Source: Marinobacter maroccanus
GTDB lineage: Bacteria; Pseudomonadota; Gammaproteobacteria; Pseudomonadales; Oleiphilaceae
DNA length: 64,000 nucleotides
Direction: 5' to 3'
NCBI RefSeq assembly: GCF_002933275.1
Contig: NZ_PSSX01000002.1
Coordinates: forward strand, 62,001-126,000
Positions 54,411 through 63,265 of this stretch are shown here, in pieces (within the stretch, counting starts at the first letter, position 1; the number at the start of each line of letters is the position of its first letter). The notes beneath the pieces were generated by a model. That model had not been told where the DNA came from, did no database searches, and saw only the letters and a program-made list of their open reading frames with translations. Position numbers and translations under genes: made by a program.

Positions 54411-56552
54411 ATCCGTTTCTATGCGGTTGCGCCCGCCAGTTTTTGCGGCGTACATGGCCTTGTCTGCACGAGCCACCAGCTCTTTGCGCTTGTCTTCCGG
54501 GCGCCAGGTTGCAACGCCTATGCTTGCGGTTACACCCTCCGGCATCTGTGTGATCCGAACCCCGGCGACTGCGGCAAGGATGCGCTCTGCAAGAACCACC
54601 CCGTCTGCCCTTGAAGCACCGGTAGCCACCACAACAAATTCCTCGCCACCCCATCGACCGATATGGTCTTCCTGTCTGAGTACGCCCGTCACATCGCAGG
54701 CAATGTGTCGCAGCAATTCATCGCCTGCCTCATGGCCCCAGGTGTCGTTGACCTGTTTAAAGTGATCAATGTCCAGCAGCAACACGCAAAACGGTAGTTT
54801 GTGCCGACGGGCCTTCGCCAGTTCCTTGTCCAGCTCCTGCTCCGTTCGGTAGCGGTTCCAGATACCTGTCAGCGAATCATGGCTGACCGCTTCGCGAAGT
54901 TTTTCATTGGCTCTCGCAAGGGCCTGTTGTTCCTCCCGTAGCATCTCGTTCAGCCGTGTAATTTCGCTGGCGGATGCAAGCAGTGCCAGATCCTCGCCCA
55001 GATCCGCCGCAGCCAGCCGCTCAACCGGTTTCCAGTGTTCACTGGTGCCTCGAACTTCCTCTTGCCAGATGCTGAAGGTGCGGCGCAGATCCCTGCCATC
55101 CCCGGGCGAACTGACCAGAGCATCCGCTTGCGGCCGCCCAGCCCAGTAAAATGTTCTATCGTGTTCACGGCGAAAAAACATCAACCAGCCCGCGGAATCT
55201 TCGCCCGGCATAGGTGCGGCAAGCATTCCACAGCAGCCATTCAGGTCGAGGCCGTCAGAAACGGGGTCATCTTTGAGGCGTGAGCTGAGCCAGACGCCCT
55301 GTCCATGGCGCCGCTCAAGCCGTTCGGCAAGCGTGGCAACGGTTTTCAGGGGTGGCGTCAAGCCAATCTCGGATATCTCTCCCTTGGTTTTGCAAGCCAG
55401 ACCGCCTGCCCGAAAAAGCGCCAACCACTCGCTGCCGTACTTTTGGAGCATGTCCGAGGGTGACAAACCGGCTTTCACATCCTCTACCAGAAAATCCCTG
55501 GACTCCTGCACCTGCAAAAGAAAACTGGACTCCATTCTCGCCTTGAGAAGGAACAACCGCTGAGTCGCCATGGTCACCAGGGTCCGGGCAGCGTCCCTGA
55601 GTGTTGGTGGCAAAGGCGTCGGCGTTGCCGAAATGCAGGTCACCATACCCCAGAGACCTGTCTGGCTTACGATGGCAACCGATAGCAGGGACCTGGCATT
55701 AAAATCGTCCAGAAAATTTCGCTGGCGACGGGACGGTGCCCGCAACACTGTGCCACTGGCATCAATCTCGCGGACCACGCCTTCAGAAAGCGTAGCCGAT
55801 GACATGACCGGAATCCCATCCGCTCCAAGGTCAGGAATGCTGCGCACTTCCCTTGCGGCAAACTTTTCCCGCTGAGACTCCGGGTAGTCGCTGGCCGCGA
55901 ATCGCTGCCCCAATACCGGTGACAGACCTTTGGCGAGGCTCTCAGCAAGGCAGACACCGTGCCCTTCGTCATCAAAATGGAACACCAGAACCCGCTCAAA
56001 CCGGGTGATGTCGCGCACGCCGGCCACCAGAATCTCTATCAAGGAGTCCGGTGTTGGGGCCCGGGAGAGCTTGGTCAGCCACTGGTTGACCGTTCCCATC
56101 AAGCGCCGGTTGCCAAGCGGCGTAATCGGTTCAATCTCTACAACGACTGAGTTGCCGGACTGGAAGGCATTAACCTGCAAACGCGTTTTACGCCCATCAA
56201 TGACTTTCTGGATTGAAAGCGGACCACTGAGACGGTTGGCTGCGCGCAATTCCGTGCGGATCTTGCCTATCAGCCTCTTCCCGAGGGCATGTTCAGGCCT
56301 GTGATCGAGCAAATCATCAACGGCCACCCGCAAATATTGCTCCGCGTTCGCACTGCACTGAAGCACCCGGGCGAGGTCTTTATCGAGAACCAGCAGACAG
56401 CCGCAGGGCTGGATGCTGAGGGGTGTATCAGGTACAGACGGCGGAACCGACGACTGGAAGGCCTGAACAAGTGTATCGGATTTCAAGGTAAACGGAGGCT
56501 CCAGCAAGGCGTAAATACAATAAACCGGGGCCCTGTCCGTGGAGCACAACAT
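54399..56552 (-). CDS. Phytochrome-like GGDEF protein with degenerate chromophore site
   Basis: A 717-residue protein in phytochrome order: PAS (about 45-150), GAF (about 170-340), PHY-like (about 350-520), then a GGDEF domain (about 560-710) with an intact GGEEF and an RQED I-site. The biliverdin Cys normally near the N-terminus is absent from the aligned place; SIQPHG is SIQPCG, PASDIP is AASDYP, and the later conserved His positions read SRRQRN and CISATP. It should make c-di-GMP but may not bind a bilin. It lies convergent to iorB. It may be an orphan sensor for another signal. Confidence 0.85.
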   Translation of the reverse strand: MLCSTDRAPVYCIYALLEPPFTLKSDTLVQAFQSSVPPSVPDTPLSIQPCGCLLVLDKDLARVLQCSANAEQYLRVAVDDLLDHRPEHALGKRLIGKIRTELRAANRLSGPLSIQKVIDGRKTRLQVNAFQSGNSVVVEIEPITPLGNRRLMGTVNQWLTKLSRAPTPDSLIEILVAGVRDITRFERVLVFHFDDEGHGVCLAESLAKGLSPVLGQRFAASDYPESQREKFAAREVRSIPDLGADGIPVMSSATLSEGVVREIDASGTVLRAPSRRQRNFLDDFNARSLLSVAIVSQTGLWGMVTCISATPTPLPPTLRDAARTLVTMATQRLFLLKARMESSFLLQVQESRDFLVEDVKAGLSPSDMLQKYGSEWLALFRAGGLACKTKGEISEIGLTPPLKTVATLAERLERRHGQGVWLSSRLKDDPVSDGLDLNGCCGMLAAPMPGEDSAGWLMFFRREHDRTFYWAGRPQADALVSSPGDGRDLRRTFSIWQEEVRGTSEHWKPVERLAAADLGEDLALLASASEITRLNEMLREEQQALARANEKLREAVSHDSLTGIWNRYRTEQELDKELAKARRHKLPFCVLLLDIDHFKQVNDTWGHEAGDELLRHIACDVTGVLRQEDHIGRWGGEEFVVVATGASRADGVVLAERILAAVAGVRITQMPEGVTASIGVATWRPEDKRKELVARADKAMYAAKTGGRNRIETDQGL

Positions 56553-56766
56553 CCCTGCAAAACCGGCGTTGAGATGACTTAATTATACAGCTTTCCCGAA
56601 GCCAGCCTATGTCGTTTTATCAACTATTTGGTATGACAGTTATTAGTTCAAGCATCGGACCGTTAATCGCCCCTTGAATAGGACCTTCGTGGCATTCCGG
56701 TAGCAGGCTAGGTAGTGCAACCCTTATAATCGGTACCCTCAATATCCTCCTGAACGGCCGGCCGTG

Positions 56767-57714
56767 ATGACTCTGATTGACCTGTTCCTGCAAACGATGG
56801 AAACAACGCTGCCTGTTTTTGCAATGGTCTTCATCGGGCTCGGGCTGCGCCGCATTGGCTGGATTGATAACGCTTTCGTGAATACCGCGTCTGCCCTGGT
56901 CTTCAAGGCGACTCTGCCTACCCTAGTGTTCTTGAGTATCATCCGTGCCGACCTGGATACCGCCTTCAACCCGGGGCTTCTGGTGTTTTACCTGGGTGCA
57001 ACGTTGGCGAGCTTCGCGATAACCTGGCTCTGGGCCCGTTGGCGGGTTGTCAGGGAAGATCGGGGTGTCTATGTCCAGGGCGCATTCCGGGGCAACTGCG
57101 GCATTGTGGGCCTGGCGCTCGCGGCCAATCTCTACGGCGATTTCGGCCTCTCCGCCGGCGGCATCCTGCTCGGGCTGGTCATAATTTCATACAACATACT
57201 GTCGGTGATCGTGCTGGTTGCCTACCAGCCGGGCCAGACCACAGACTGGCGAAAGATTTTTCACGACATTGTCCGCAACCCGCTCATTCTGGCAGTGTTT
57301 TTCGCCGTTCCCTTTGCAGCATTGGAAATTACCCTGCCGGGGTGGGTGATGACCAGCGGTGATTATTTTGCCTCCCTGACCCTGCCCCTTGCCCTGCTTT
57401 GCATTGGTGCAACCGTTTCGCTCAGTGCAATCCGGAGTGACAGCAGGACCGCGTTCAGCTCCAGCCTGATGAAGATGGTGACGTTACCCACCCTGTGTAC
57501 GGCGGCGGCCTGGTTTACGGGCTTCCGTGGCCCAGAGCTGGGCCTGATGTTCCTGTTCTTTGCCAGCCCGACGGCAGCCGCCAGCTTTGTGATGGTGAAA
57601 GCTTTGGGCGGCAATGACCGGTTGGCCGCCAATATCATTGCGCTGACGACCCTGCTGGCAAGTATTACCGTGACTCTGGGGGTCTTTGTCCTTCGCAGCG
57701 CAGGTTTGATCTAG
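56767..57714 (+). CDS. AEC-family (auxin-efflux-carrier-like) permease
   Basis: A 315-residue membrane protein with about ten hydrophobic helices in two bundles; FAMVFIGLGLRRIGWID and FRGNCGIVGLALAANLYG are typical. The ATG at 56767 is preferred; a GTG is one codon upstream. It is a putative dicarboxylate or small-molecule transporter. Its stop overlaps the end of the convergent fructosamine-kinase gene by 4 bp. Confidence 0.87.
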   Translation: MTLIDLFLQTMETTLPVFAMVFIGLGLRRIGWIDNAFVNTASALVFKATLPTLVFLSIIRADLDTAFNPGLLVFYLGATLASFAITWLWARWRVVREDRGVYVQGAFRGNCGIVGLALAANLYGDFGLSAGGILLGLVIISYNILSVIVLVAYQPGQTTDWRKIFHDIVRNPLILAVFFAVPFAALEITLPGWVMTSGDYFASLTLPLALLCIGATVSLSAIRSDSRTAFSSSLMKMVTLPTLCTAAAWFTGFRGPELGLMFLFFASPTAAASFVMVKALGGNDRLAANIIALTTLLASITVTLGVFVLRSAGLI

Positions 57715-58484
57715 ATCTCGCCACGCCCTATGGACTCCACAGTGGCAATGCCTGACTGACAGCCGCCAAGGTAACCACCACCGAACAGGTTGTAGTGGTT
57801 CAGGTAATGGTAGAGGTTGTAGATCTCCCGCTTGACGTCGTAAACCGGTGTCCGTGGGTATTGCGCGTCGTAGGCCCGGTAGAACGCCTCGCCGAAGCCG
57901 CCAAACATTTGCGTCATGGCGATATCCGCCTCACGGTCACCGCAGTAGACGGCCGGATCGATCAGCCACGGGCCGTCGGTGCCGTAGAGCACGTTGCCAT
58001 TCCAGAGGTCACCGTGGAGCAGGCTCGGGTGCTCACAGTGGGCATTCAGCCAATTCATCAGCGTGCCCCCGTGCTCCTCCAGAGCCTTCTGGAAACGGCT
58101 CCTCTGGCCGCTGTTACGGATACGGGAGACCTGGTAACCGAGACGGTCCCGAACAAAAAACTCACCCCAGTTGTCACACCAGCGATTGGGTTGAGGTGAC
58201 AGGCCAATGTAATTGTCCCGCCCCCAGCCATAGGCGTTCTGACGCAAACCGTGCATTCTGGCCAGCCCTTCGCCCAGCACCGCGCGGGCCTGATCTGAGC
58301 CACCTGAAGACCGGATGGCAGTAATTTCGAGTTCGTTTTCGTCCACTCGGTAAACCTTCGGGACACCGATGCCCGTCACCCCGGCCTCATCAAGTGCGCT
58401 GGCGAGGCGTTCCAGTCCCTCAGCCTCACAGATCAGGGCATCGGCATAACCGGTGGTGTTGTGTTTCAGATGGGTATTGGCCAT
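57711..58484 (-). CDS. Fructosamine kinase-family protein
   Basis: A 257-residue APH-fold kinase. The catalytic loop is LLHGDLWNGNVLY, followed by LIDPAVYCGDREADIAM (DPAVY). The family phosphorylates fructosamines and ribulosamines on glycated proteins or small amines, reversing glycation damage. The length is slightly short of the usual 285-295. Its 3' end overlaps the AEC gene. Confidence 0.9.
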   Translation of the reverse strand: MANTHLKHNTTGYADALICEAEGLERLASALDEAGVTGIGVPKVYRVDENELEITAIRSSGGSDQARAVLGEGLARMHGLRQNAYGWGRDNYIGLSPQPNRWCDNWGEFFVRDRLGYQVSRIRNSGQRSRFQKALEEHGGTLMNWLNAHCEHPSLLHGDLWNGNVLYGTDGPWLIDPAVYCGDREADIAMTQMFGGFGEAFYRAYDAQYPRTPVYDVKREIYNLYHYLNHYNLFGGGYLGGCQSGIATVESIGRGEI

Positions 58485-58572
58485 CGGCTTTCGCGCTCCT
58501 TCTTGAAGTTGTCCTGCCCGAACCGGTAGATTGAAATAAAGCCTGACACGACAGAACTAGCGGGGGCAAACC

Positions 58573-58848
58573 ATGGAGACCAAACGCTGGCAACTTCTCA
58601 TATCCGGGCGGGTACAGGGAGTTTACTATCGCGCCTCCACGGAGCAGAAGGCATCCTCCCTTGGCCTCACGGGTTTCGCCCGCAATCTGCCCGATGGTCG
58701 GGTCGAGATTATCGCCGAAGGGCCAGAAGACCGGCTGGATCAACTGAAAACCTGGTGCACGGAAGGGCCACCGGATGCCAGGGTGGACGCGGTTGATATT
58801 TCCCCGGAGCCCCCGACCGGCGAATTCAGCGGTTTCAGTGTGCGCTAA
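58573..58848 (+). CDS. Acylphosphatase
   Basis: A 91-residue protein of normal length. The active site is GRVQGVYYRAST (Arg) and GFARNLPDGRVEI (Asn). It hydrolyses acyl phosphates such as carbamoyl and acetyl phosphate. It lies divergent from the fructosamine-kinase gene and 40 bp before the DUF938 gene, so the two may share a transcript. Confidence 0.92.
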   Translation: METKRWQLLISGRVQGVYYRASTEQKASSLGLTGFARNLPDGRVEIIAEGPEDRLDQLKTWCTEGPPDARVDAVDISPEPPTGEFSGFSVR

Positions 58849-58888
58849 GCGATGCGCCACAAACTGCCATCTTTCGAAAGGTCAGAGC

Positions 58889-59509
58889 ATGCAAAAAGAA
58901 AAGCCGTTTTCCCAAGCCTGCGAGAATAATAAAGCGCCGATTCTGGAAAAACTCACGGAGCTTTTCAAACGGCCGGGCACCATTCTGGAAATTGGCACAG
59001 GCACCGGCCAGCACGCAGTGCACTTTGCCAGCCACTTGCCGCATCTGGTGTGGCAACCCACTGATCATCCCCAGAATGTCCAAATCTCCCATGCGTGGAT
59101 CAACGACTCAAATCTTACCAATATCAACGCGCCCATTGCCCTGAACGTATTGAACGGAGATTGGTCCGGCCTGCCGGCCATCGACGGCGCGTTTTCCGCC
59201 AATACGGCTCATATCATGGCCTGGGAAGAGGTGGAAGCGATGTTTCGCGGTGTTGCCGGCGCCCTGCCGAAGGAGGGAATCTTCTGTCTGTACGGGCCTT
59301 TCAGCTATGGCGGCCGGCATACCAGTGAAAGCAATGCGCGGTTTGATCTGTCGCTAAGGACACAGGCGCCGCATATGGGGATACGGGATATGGAGGATCT
59401 CAAGGTGCTCGGTGAAACAACCGGGCTGGTGCTTGCGGAAGATTTTGAAATGCCGGCCAATAATCGGTTTCTGGTTTGGAGGAACACGCTCTCACGGAGG
59501 TTACGATAA
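58889..59509 (+). CDS. DUF938 SAM-dependent methyltransferase-like protein
   Basis: A 206-residue protein that starts at the ATG at 58889 after GAAAGG; an upstream in-frame start exists only in the acylphosphatase shadow. It has SAM motif I ILEIGTGTGQHAVHFA and YGPFSYGGRHTSESNARFD, the DUF938 signature. The substrate is unknown. It probably follows the acylphosphatase in one transcript. Confidence 0.88.
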   Translation: MQKEKPFSQACENNKAPILEKLTELFKRPGTILEIGTGTGQHAVHFASHLPHLVWQPTDHPQNVQISHAWINDSNLTNINAPIALNVLNGDWSGLPAIDGAFSANTAHIMAWEEVEAMFRGVAGALPKEGIFCLYGPFSYGGRHTSESNARFDLSLRTQAPHMGIRDMEDLKVLGETTGLVLAEDFEMPANNRFLVWRNTLSRRLR

Positions 59510-59581
59510 TCCAGCCGAGGCTTAAACAGATCCAATTGATGCGAGCAATCGGCAAGAGGTGAGGATCGCAACAGCCCGCCG

Positions 59582-60313
59582 CTAATGAGGTGAGCTAACC
59601 CAGTTGTTCAGCAGACGCTGAAAAAAGGCTTGAGGATCAGGATGCGCAGAATAATGTCGATAGGCCTTTACCGCAAAAACCTCAGGTTCCAACTGTAGAA
59701 AAGTCCGACTTATCTGCCTCTCATGTTGAAACGCCAGATTATCGAATTTCGCCAGCAGCCTACGTCGTAGCGGTTCGGAAAGAGTCGCGATTTGTACCAC
59801 ATAAGCAATGTACTCATGTGCCTCCAATGAAGGCTTTCGCACATTAAAGTTGGCTTGTGCAACAGCGTGAGCTACCTCATGAACTACGAAACTCTGCCAC
59901 ATTTCTTCGCACATATTCATCCCGAAAGGCGGATGGCGCTGTGCCATTACCTGGGCCTGACTAAAACTGGGAACCTCAATGTGAAATCTCTTGGAATCGT
60001 AGGTACCTTTTACCTCTGCGCCATGAAGGCTCAGAGAACGATCTACCAGATCGAGTGTAAACCGGATATTAACCTCAAAACCTTGATGACGCATGAACGC
60101 TAGTGCTTTGCCCGCCGCTTCGCACGCCAGTTCCCCATCCTCTGCCCGGTCACTGTTTACGGTAACTCCCGGGACCGTGCACACGACAGCCGTAGCGCCA
60201 TAGCCCTGAGAATGTATCAGCCAGATAGGTGCAAACAGCAGGCAGCGCAGTATTACTGACGTACTTGCCTTGACAGCAACCTCGGCGATCCTGACCAACA
60301 GATATCCCTTCAT
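59582..60313 (-). CDS. Secreted HExxH protein of unknown function
   Basis: A 243-residue protein with an N-terminal hydrophobic region that looks like a signal (LRCLLFAPIWLIHSQGYG) and a zincin motif VVHEVAHAVA at about 143-152. A second HE (AHEYIA) lies about 20 residues later and could supply the third metal ligand. I do not recognise the family. It could be a periplasmic metalloprotease, but catalysis is not shown. It stands alone. Confidence 0.6.
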   Translation of the reverse strand: MKGYLLVRIAEVAVKASTSVILRCLLFAPIWLIHSQGYGATAVVCTVPGVTVNSDRAEDGELACEAAGKALAFMRHQGFEVNIRFTLDLVDRSLSLHGAEVKGTYDSKRFHIEVPSFSQAQVMAQRHPPFGMNMCEEMWQSFVVHEVAHAVAQANFNVRKPSLEAHEYIAYVVQIATLSEPLRRRLLAKFDNLAFQHERQISRTFLQLEPEVFAVKAYRHYSAHPDPQAFFQRLLNNWVSSPH

Positions 60314-60580
60314 TGTTCCGACCTATGCCCCTATGCTCACGAGCATAGGCGAAGCTTGGCTACATCTAGAGACTGCTCCTCGGAAACAAAAAATGCAAAA
60401 TGCGACGCATCCGACAAAGACCAGAACGCCACGATCAGATCAAGGGGAAGCTTTATCGCCTGTGTTACTACACGTGCAGCGTTTCTTGGGCTAGATTTAT
60501 TTAAGAGTTGGCAGTATTGGTTACGACCATTGGCAGTACTCTCGAACCATCAAATGATGATCGAATGAAAGGATGCCGCC

Positions 60581-60925
60581 ATGAAAAGGATTATTGCACC
60601 AACAGCGCTTGCAGGCTGCCTCTGCCTTGGCTCGGTAACAGCACTGGCAGACTCCCACGGCAAAGACATGATGAAACTTGCCGAAGATAAACAGTGCACG
60701 GTGTGTCATACCAGAAGCGATGACGTGCCTAGATCGCCATCTTTCAACAGCATCGCCCAAAAATATACGAGTGATGATGCTGACAGGCTGGTTGAGGTCG
60801 TTCTGACAGGTGGAGAAGATCACTGGGGCTCGGCGAAGATGCCCGAAATGGATAATCGACCTGAGGTCAGCAAAGAAGAGGCAACAAAGCTGGTTAACTG
60901 GATACTTGAGATGCGATCTAAATAA
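60581..60925 (+). CDS. Small c-type cytochrome
   Basis: A 114-residue protein with a signal peptide (cleavage near ALA-DSH) and one heme motif CTVCH (39-43). The likely axial Met is in KMPEM near 87-90. It is like cytochrome c551/c552, a periplasmic electron carrier. GAAAGGATG precedes the ATG at 60581. It stands alone with a terminator about 80 bp after the stop. Confidence 0.9.
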   Translation: MKRIIAPTALAGCLCLGSVTALADSHGKDMMKLAEDKQCTVCHTRSDDVPRSPSFNSIAQKYTSDDADRLVEVVLTGGEDHWGSAKMPEMDNRPEVSKEEATKLVNWILEMRSK

Positions 60926-61002
60926 GTGAGAAGCTCTGGGATTCAAGAAAAGGCTTCGGTCGAACCCGCGAGGGTTCTTTCTACCCTGCCAATCGGCCAA
61001 TA

Positions 61003-61035
61003 AAAAACCCCAGCATTTCTGCTGGGGTTTTGTAT
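61003..61035. terminator. Terminator after the cytochrome gene and tRNA-Ser
   Basis: AACCCCAGCA-TTTC-TGCTGGGGTT forms a strong stem with A-rich and T-rich flanks on both sides. It can end transcription from both strands: the cytochrome c gene (+) and tRNA-Ser (-). Confidence 0.88.
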
Positions 61036-61126
61036 TGGCGGAGAGGGAGGGATTCGAACCCTCGAAACGCTATTAACGTTTACACACTTTCCAGGCGTGC
61101 GCCTTCAGCCACTCGGCCACCTCTCC
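61036..61126 (-). tRNA. tRNA-Ser (GGA)
   Basis: On the minus strand GGAGAGG starts the acceptor, the anticodon loop is CTGGAAA (anticodon GGA), a long variable arm (AACGTTAATAGCGTT) is present, and CCA is encoded at the end. The length is 91 nt, as expected for class II tRNAs. Confidence 0.96.
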
Positions 61127-61178
61127 AAAACTTTCAATTCTGCCTGTATTTTTCGCGCTGCGCTTGCGCTGCAAGCGT

Positions 61179-61299
61179 ACTTTCCAGGCGTGCGCGTTAT
61201 TCGGCACTTTGTGCCTCACCCCTTCGGGGCCGTCGTCGCGTTGCTCCGACGTTCAGTCGGCCGTTCCGGCCTTGGTGTCAGCCACTCGGCCACCTCTCC
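61179..61299 (-). pseudogene. Broken second copy of the tRNA-Ser 5' half
   Basis: Bases 61278-61299 repeat 22 nt of the tRNA-Ser 5' end (acceptor and D-arm), and 61179-61195 repeat 17 nt around the anticodon. An 82-bp GC-rich, hairpin-rich insert separates them. The 3' half (variable arm, T-arm and acceptor) is missing. It lies directly upstream of the intact gene in the same direction and cannot give a normal tRNA. Confidence 0.75.
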
Positions 61300-61504
61300 A
61301 ATAAACTGTTTCAAATCAGCAACGTCGTCGCTCATTTGAGGGCGCAAACTTTAATGGTTTTACGGGCGGTTGGCAACTCCCTGGCGGAAAATCGTCGAAA
61401 AAATTCGTGCCTGGGCGTTTTTCGGTTTACCGGTTGAACAGATTCAGGACTATCGTTAACACAAGACTGACGTTATTCATCCAGATTATGTGGAGACAAA
61501 TAAA

Positions 61505-62035
61505 ATGCTGATGAAAGCCGAGCAATCGACACTGCTGCTCATTGATGTTCAGGAGAAGCTGATGCCGGCCGTAAGCCACGGCGATGAGGTGGTGGACCGG
61601 TGTATCGTTCTGGCCACTATTGCCGGGCTTATGGAGGTTCCTGTGTTGGGCACCGAGCAGCTGCCGGACAAGCTTGGGCATAACGTTGAAGCGGTTCGAG
61701 AGTTGTGCGACCAGACCCTGGCAAAGCATCATTTTGATGCCTGCCCGGATGGGCTTGTCGACCAGTTGCCCGAGGGCCGACAGCATATTGTCATTGGTGG
61801 TTGCGAGACCCATGTGTGCATGATGCAGACCGCCTTGAGCCTGATTGATGCCGGCTACAAGGTATGGGTGGTGGCGGACGCTACCGGTTCCCGTAACGAA
61901 TTTGATCGGGACGTAGCGCTGGATCGCCTGAGCGAAAGTGGTGCCCGGCTCGTAACGCTTGAGATGGTGGCGTTCGAGTGGATGCGCCACTGCAAGCATC
62001 CGCAGTTCCGGAATATCCAGGCCCTGATCAAATAG
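61505..62035 (+). CDS. Isochorismatase-like cysteine hydrolase
   Basis: A 176-residue protein that starts at the ATG at 61505 with GGAG nine bases upstream; an ATG at 61490 is in frame but lies at the ribosome site. It has LLLIDVQEKLMPAV (Asp) and the nucleophile region GGCETHVCMMQTAL, matching the isochorismatase family. The substrate is unknown; relatives act on nicotinamide, ureas or isochorismate. It lies next to the cupin gene. Confidence 0.9.
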   Translation: MLMKAEQSTLLLIDVQEKLMPAVSHGDEVVDRCIVLATIAGLMEVPVLGTEQLPDKLGHNVEAVRELCDQTLAKHHFDACPDGLVDQLPEGRQHIVIGGCETHVCMMQTALSLIDAGYKVWVVADATGSRNEFDRDVALDRLSESGARLVTLEMVAFEWMRHCKHPQFRNIQALIK

Positions 62036-62101
62036 AGACATCCGCAGGGCGAGTACGCACGTAAAACGTCGCTTCAATTACAGGTGGTTTCGAGGTTCAA
62101 A

Positions 62102-62761
62102 ATGCTCAACATGGACTTTTCCAAAAAGGTCGTCATTCGCACCGCCGAGCAGGAGTGGGTTCCCAGCCCCGCCGGTGGCGTCCTGAGGAAGCCACTGGCC
62201 CGAGAAGAAGCCGAGCGGGGCCATGCGACCAGCGTGGTCCGGTATGAGCCCGGGGCGTCCTTCAAGCGACACGAGCATCCCCTGGGCGAAGAAATACTGG
62301 TTCTGGAGGGAGTATTCTCCGACGAGACCGGCGACTATCCGGCCGGTACTTATTTGCGTAACCCGCCTGGCAGCGGGCACGCTCCGTTCAGCAAGGAAGG
62401 CTGCACTCTGCTGGTCAAACTGCATCAGTTCGACGAACGCGATCGGTCCACGGTGCGCATAGACACCCGTAATACAGCCTGGCTTCCGGGTATCGGCGGC
62501 CTCGAGGTGATGCCACTACATGAGTTCGAGCACGAACATGTGGCCCTGGTAAAATGGCCTGCAAACGAGGTATTCCAGCCGCATCGGCACTTTGGCGGTG
62601 AAGAGATTTTCGTGCTGTCCGGAGAATTCTGTGACGAGCATGGCCGCTACCCCACCGGTACCTGGATTCGCAGCCCGCATTTGACCCAGCATCACCCATT
62701 TGTTGACCAGGAAACGGTCATCTGGGTGAAAACCGGTCATCTGCCGATCGAGGCGACATAA
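62102..62761 (+). CDS. Two-cupin protein (ChrR-like)
   Basis: A 219-residue protein starting at the ATG at 62102 with GAGG upstream; a GTG 18 bp upstream is in frame. It contains two cupin motifs: GASFKRHEHPLGEEILVLEG and FQPHRHFGGEEIFVLSGEF, so metal binding by His/Glu is likely. It resembles the cupin half of the ChrR anti-sigma factors and acetylacetone-type dioxygenases. A hairpin follows the stop. Confidence 0.85.
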   Translation: MLNMDFSKKVVIRTAEQEWVPSPAGGVLRKPLAREEAERGHATSVVRYEPGASFKRHEHPLGEEILVLEGVFSDETGDYPAGTYLRNPPGSGHAPFSKEGCTLLVKLHQFDERDRSTVRIDTRNTAWLPGIGGLEVMPLHEFEHEHVALVKWPANEVFQPHRHFGGEEIFVLSGEFCDEHGRYPTGTWIRSPHLTQHHPFVDQETVIWVKTGHLPIEAT

Positions 62762-62787
62762 AAAAGGGCCCCGAAGGGCCCTGAAGA
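62762..62787. terminator. Hairpin after the cupin gene
   Basis: AGGGCCC-CGAA-GGGCCCT is a perfect 7-bp stem with flanking A-rich bases on the left. It lies between the convergent cupin gene and the small minus-strand gene, so it may end transcription of both. Confidence 0.7.
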
Positions 62788-62789
62788 GG

Positions 62790-63155
62790 CTAAGAGATCG
62801 CTGTGTGTTGCCAGTTGTGCCGGCTGAACGCGTCGTTGCTTGCGCCTTCAGATACCGGGCTGAAGAGTGCCTCTTCATCCGCGGGAACCGCAAAAACGTG
62901 GTACGCCTCAGGGCCAAATGGATCCAGTGCCGTATCGAGGTACTCGAAGCTGTCGGGCACGGGTTCTCCCGAGAAAGCGACTCTGAACTGACGCTCAAGG
63001 GCTGGTGTGGTTACACTCAGGGGCTGCTCCACCCAAAGGTAAACGGCCTTGTGGGGCACGATGTATTCGCTGCGCACCACCCTGTAACCCTCTTTGAGCG
63101 TGAGCGTGGTCGGCTCTTTGCCCGGTTCCAGACGGAATTTGTGGATGGTTTTCAT
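62790..63155 (-). CDS. Unrecognised small protein
   Basis: A 121-residue protein: KTIHKFRLEPGKEPTTLTLKEGYRVVRSEYI, then VYLWVEQPL and VFAVPADEEALF. Beta-rich with regular charge. I see no known motif and cannot name it; it has the look of small proteins found in both bacteria and phages. GGAGCAGC precedes the ATG. It stands alone between cupin and nhaR. Confidence 0.6.
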   Translation of the reverse strand: MKTIHKFRLEPGKEPTTLTLKEGYRVVRSEYIVPHKAVYLWVEQPLSVTTPALERQFRVAFSGEPVPDSFEYLDTALDPFGPEAYHVFAVPADEEALFSPVSEGASNDAFSRHNWQHTAIS

Positions 63156-63265
63156 AGCTGCTGCTCCTCTTTGGGTTGCTGCCTTTCACAACTCAATAAT
63201 GAACAGGAACACGGTTCGATAAAATAAGCTTTTGTGAGCCTTTATCATCGATAAATTCGATGCAA

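Noticed and set aside
61030..61437. A 135-codon + strand frame
   Set aside because: It reads through the tRNA-Ser gene and its broken copy, so it is not a gene.
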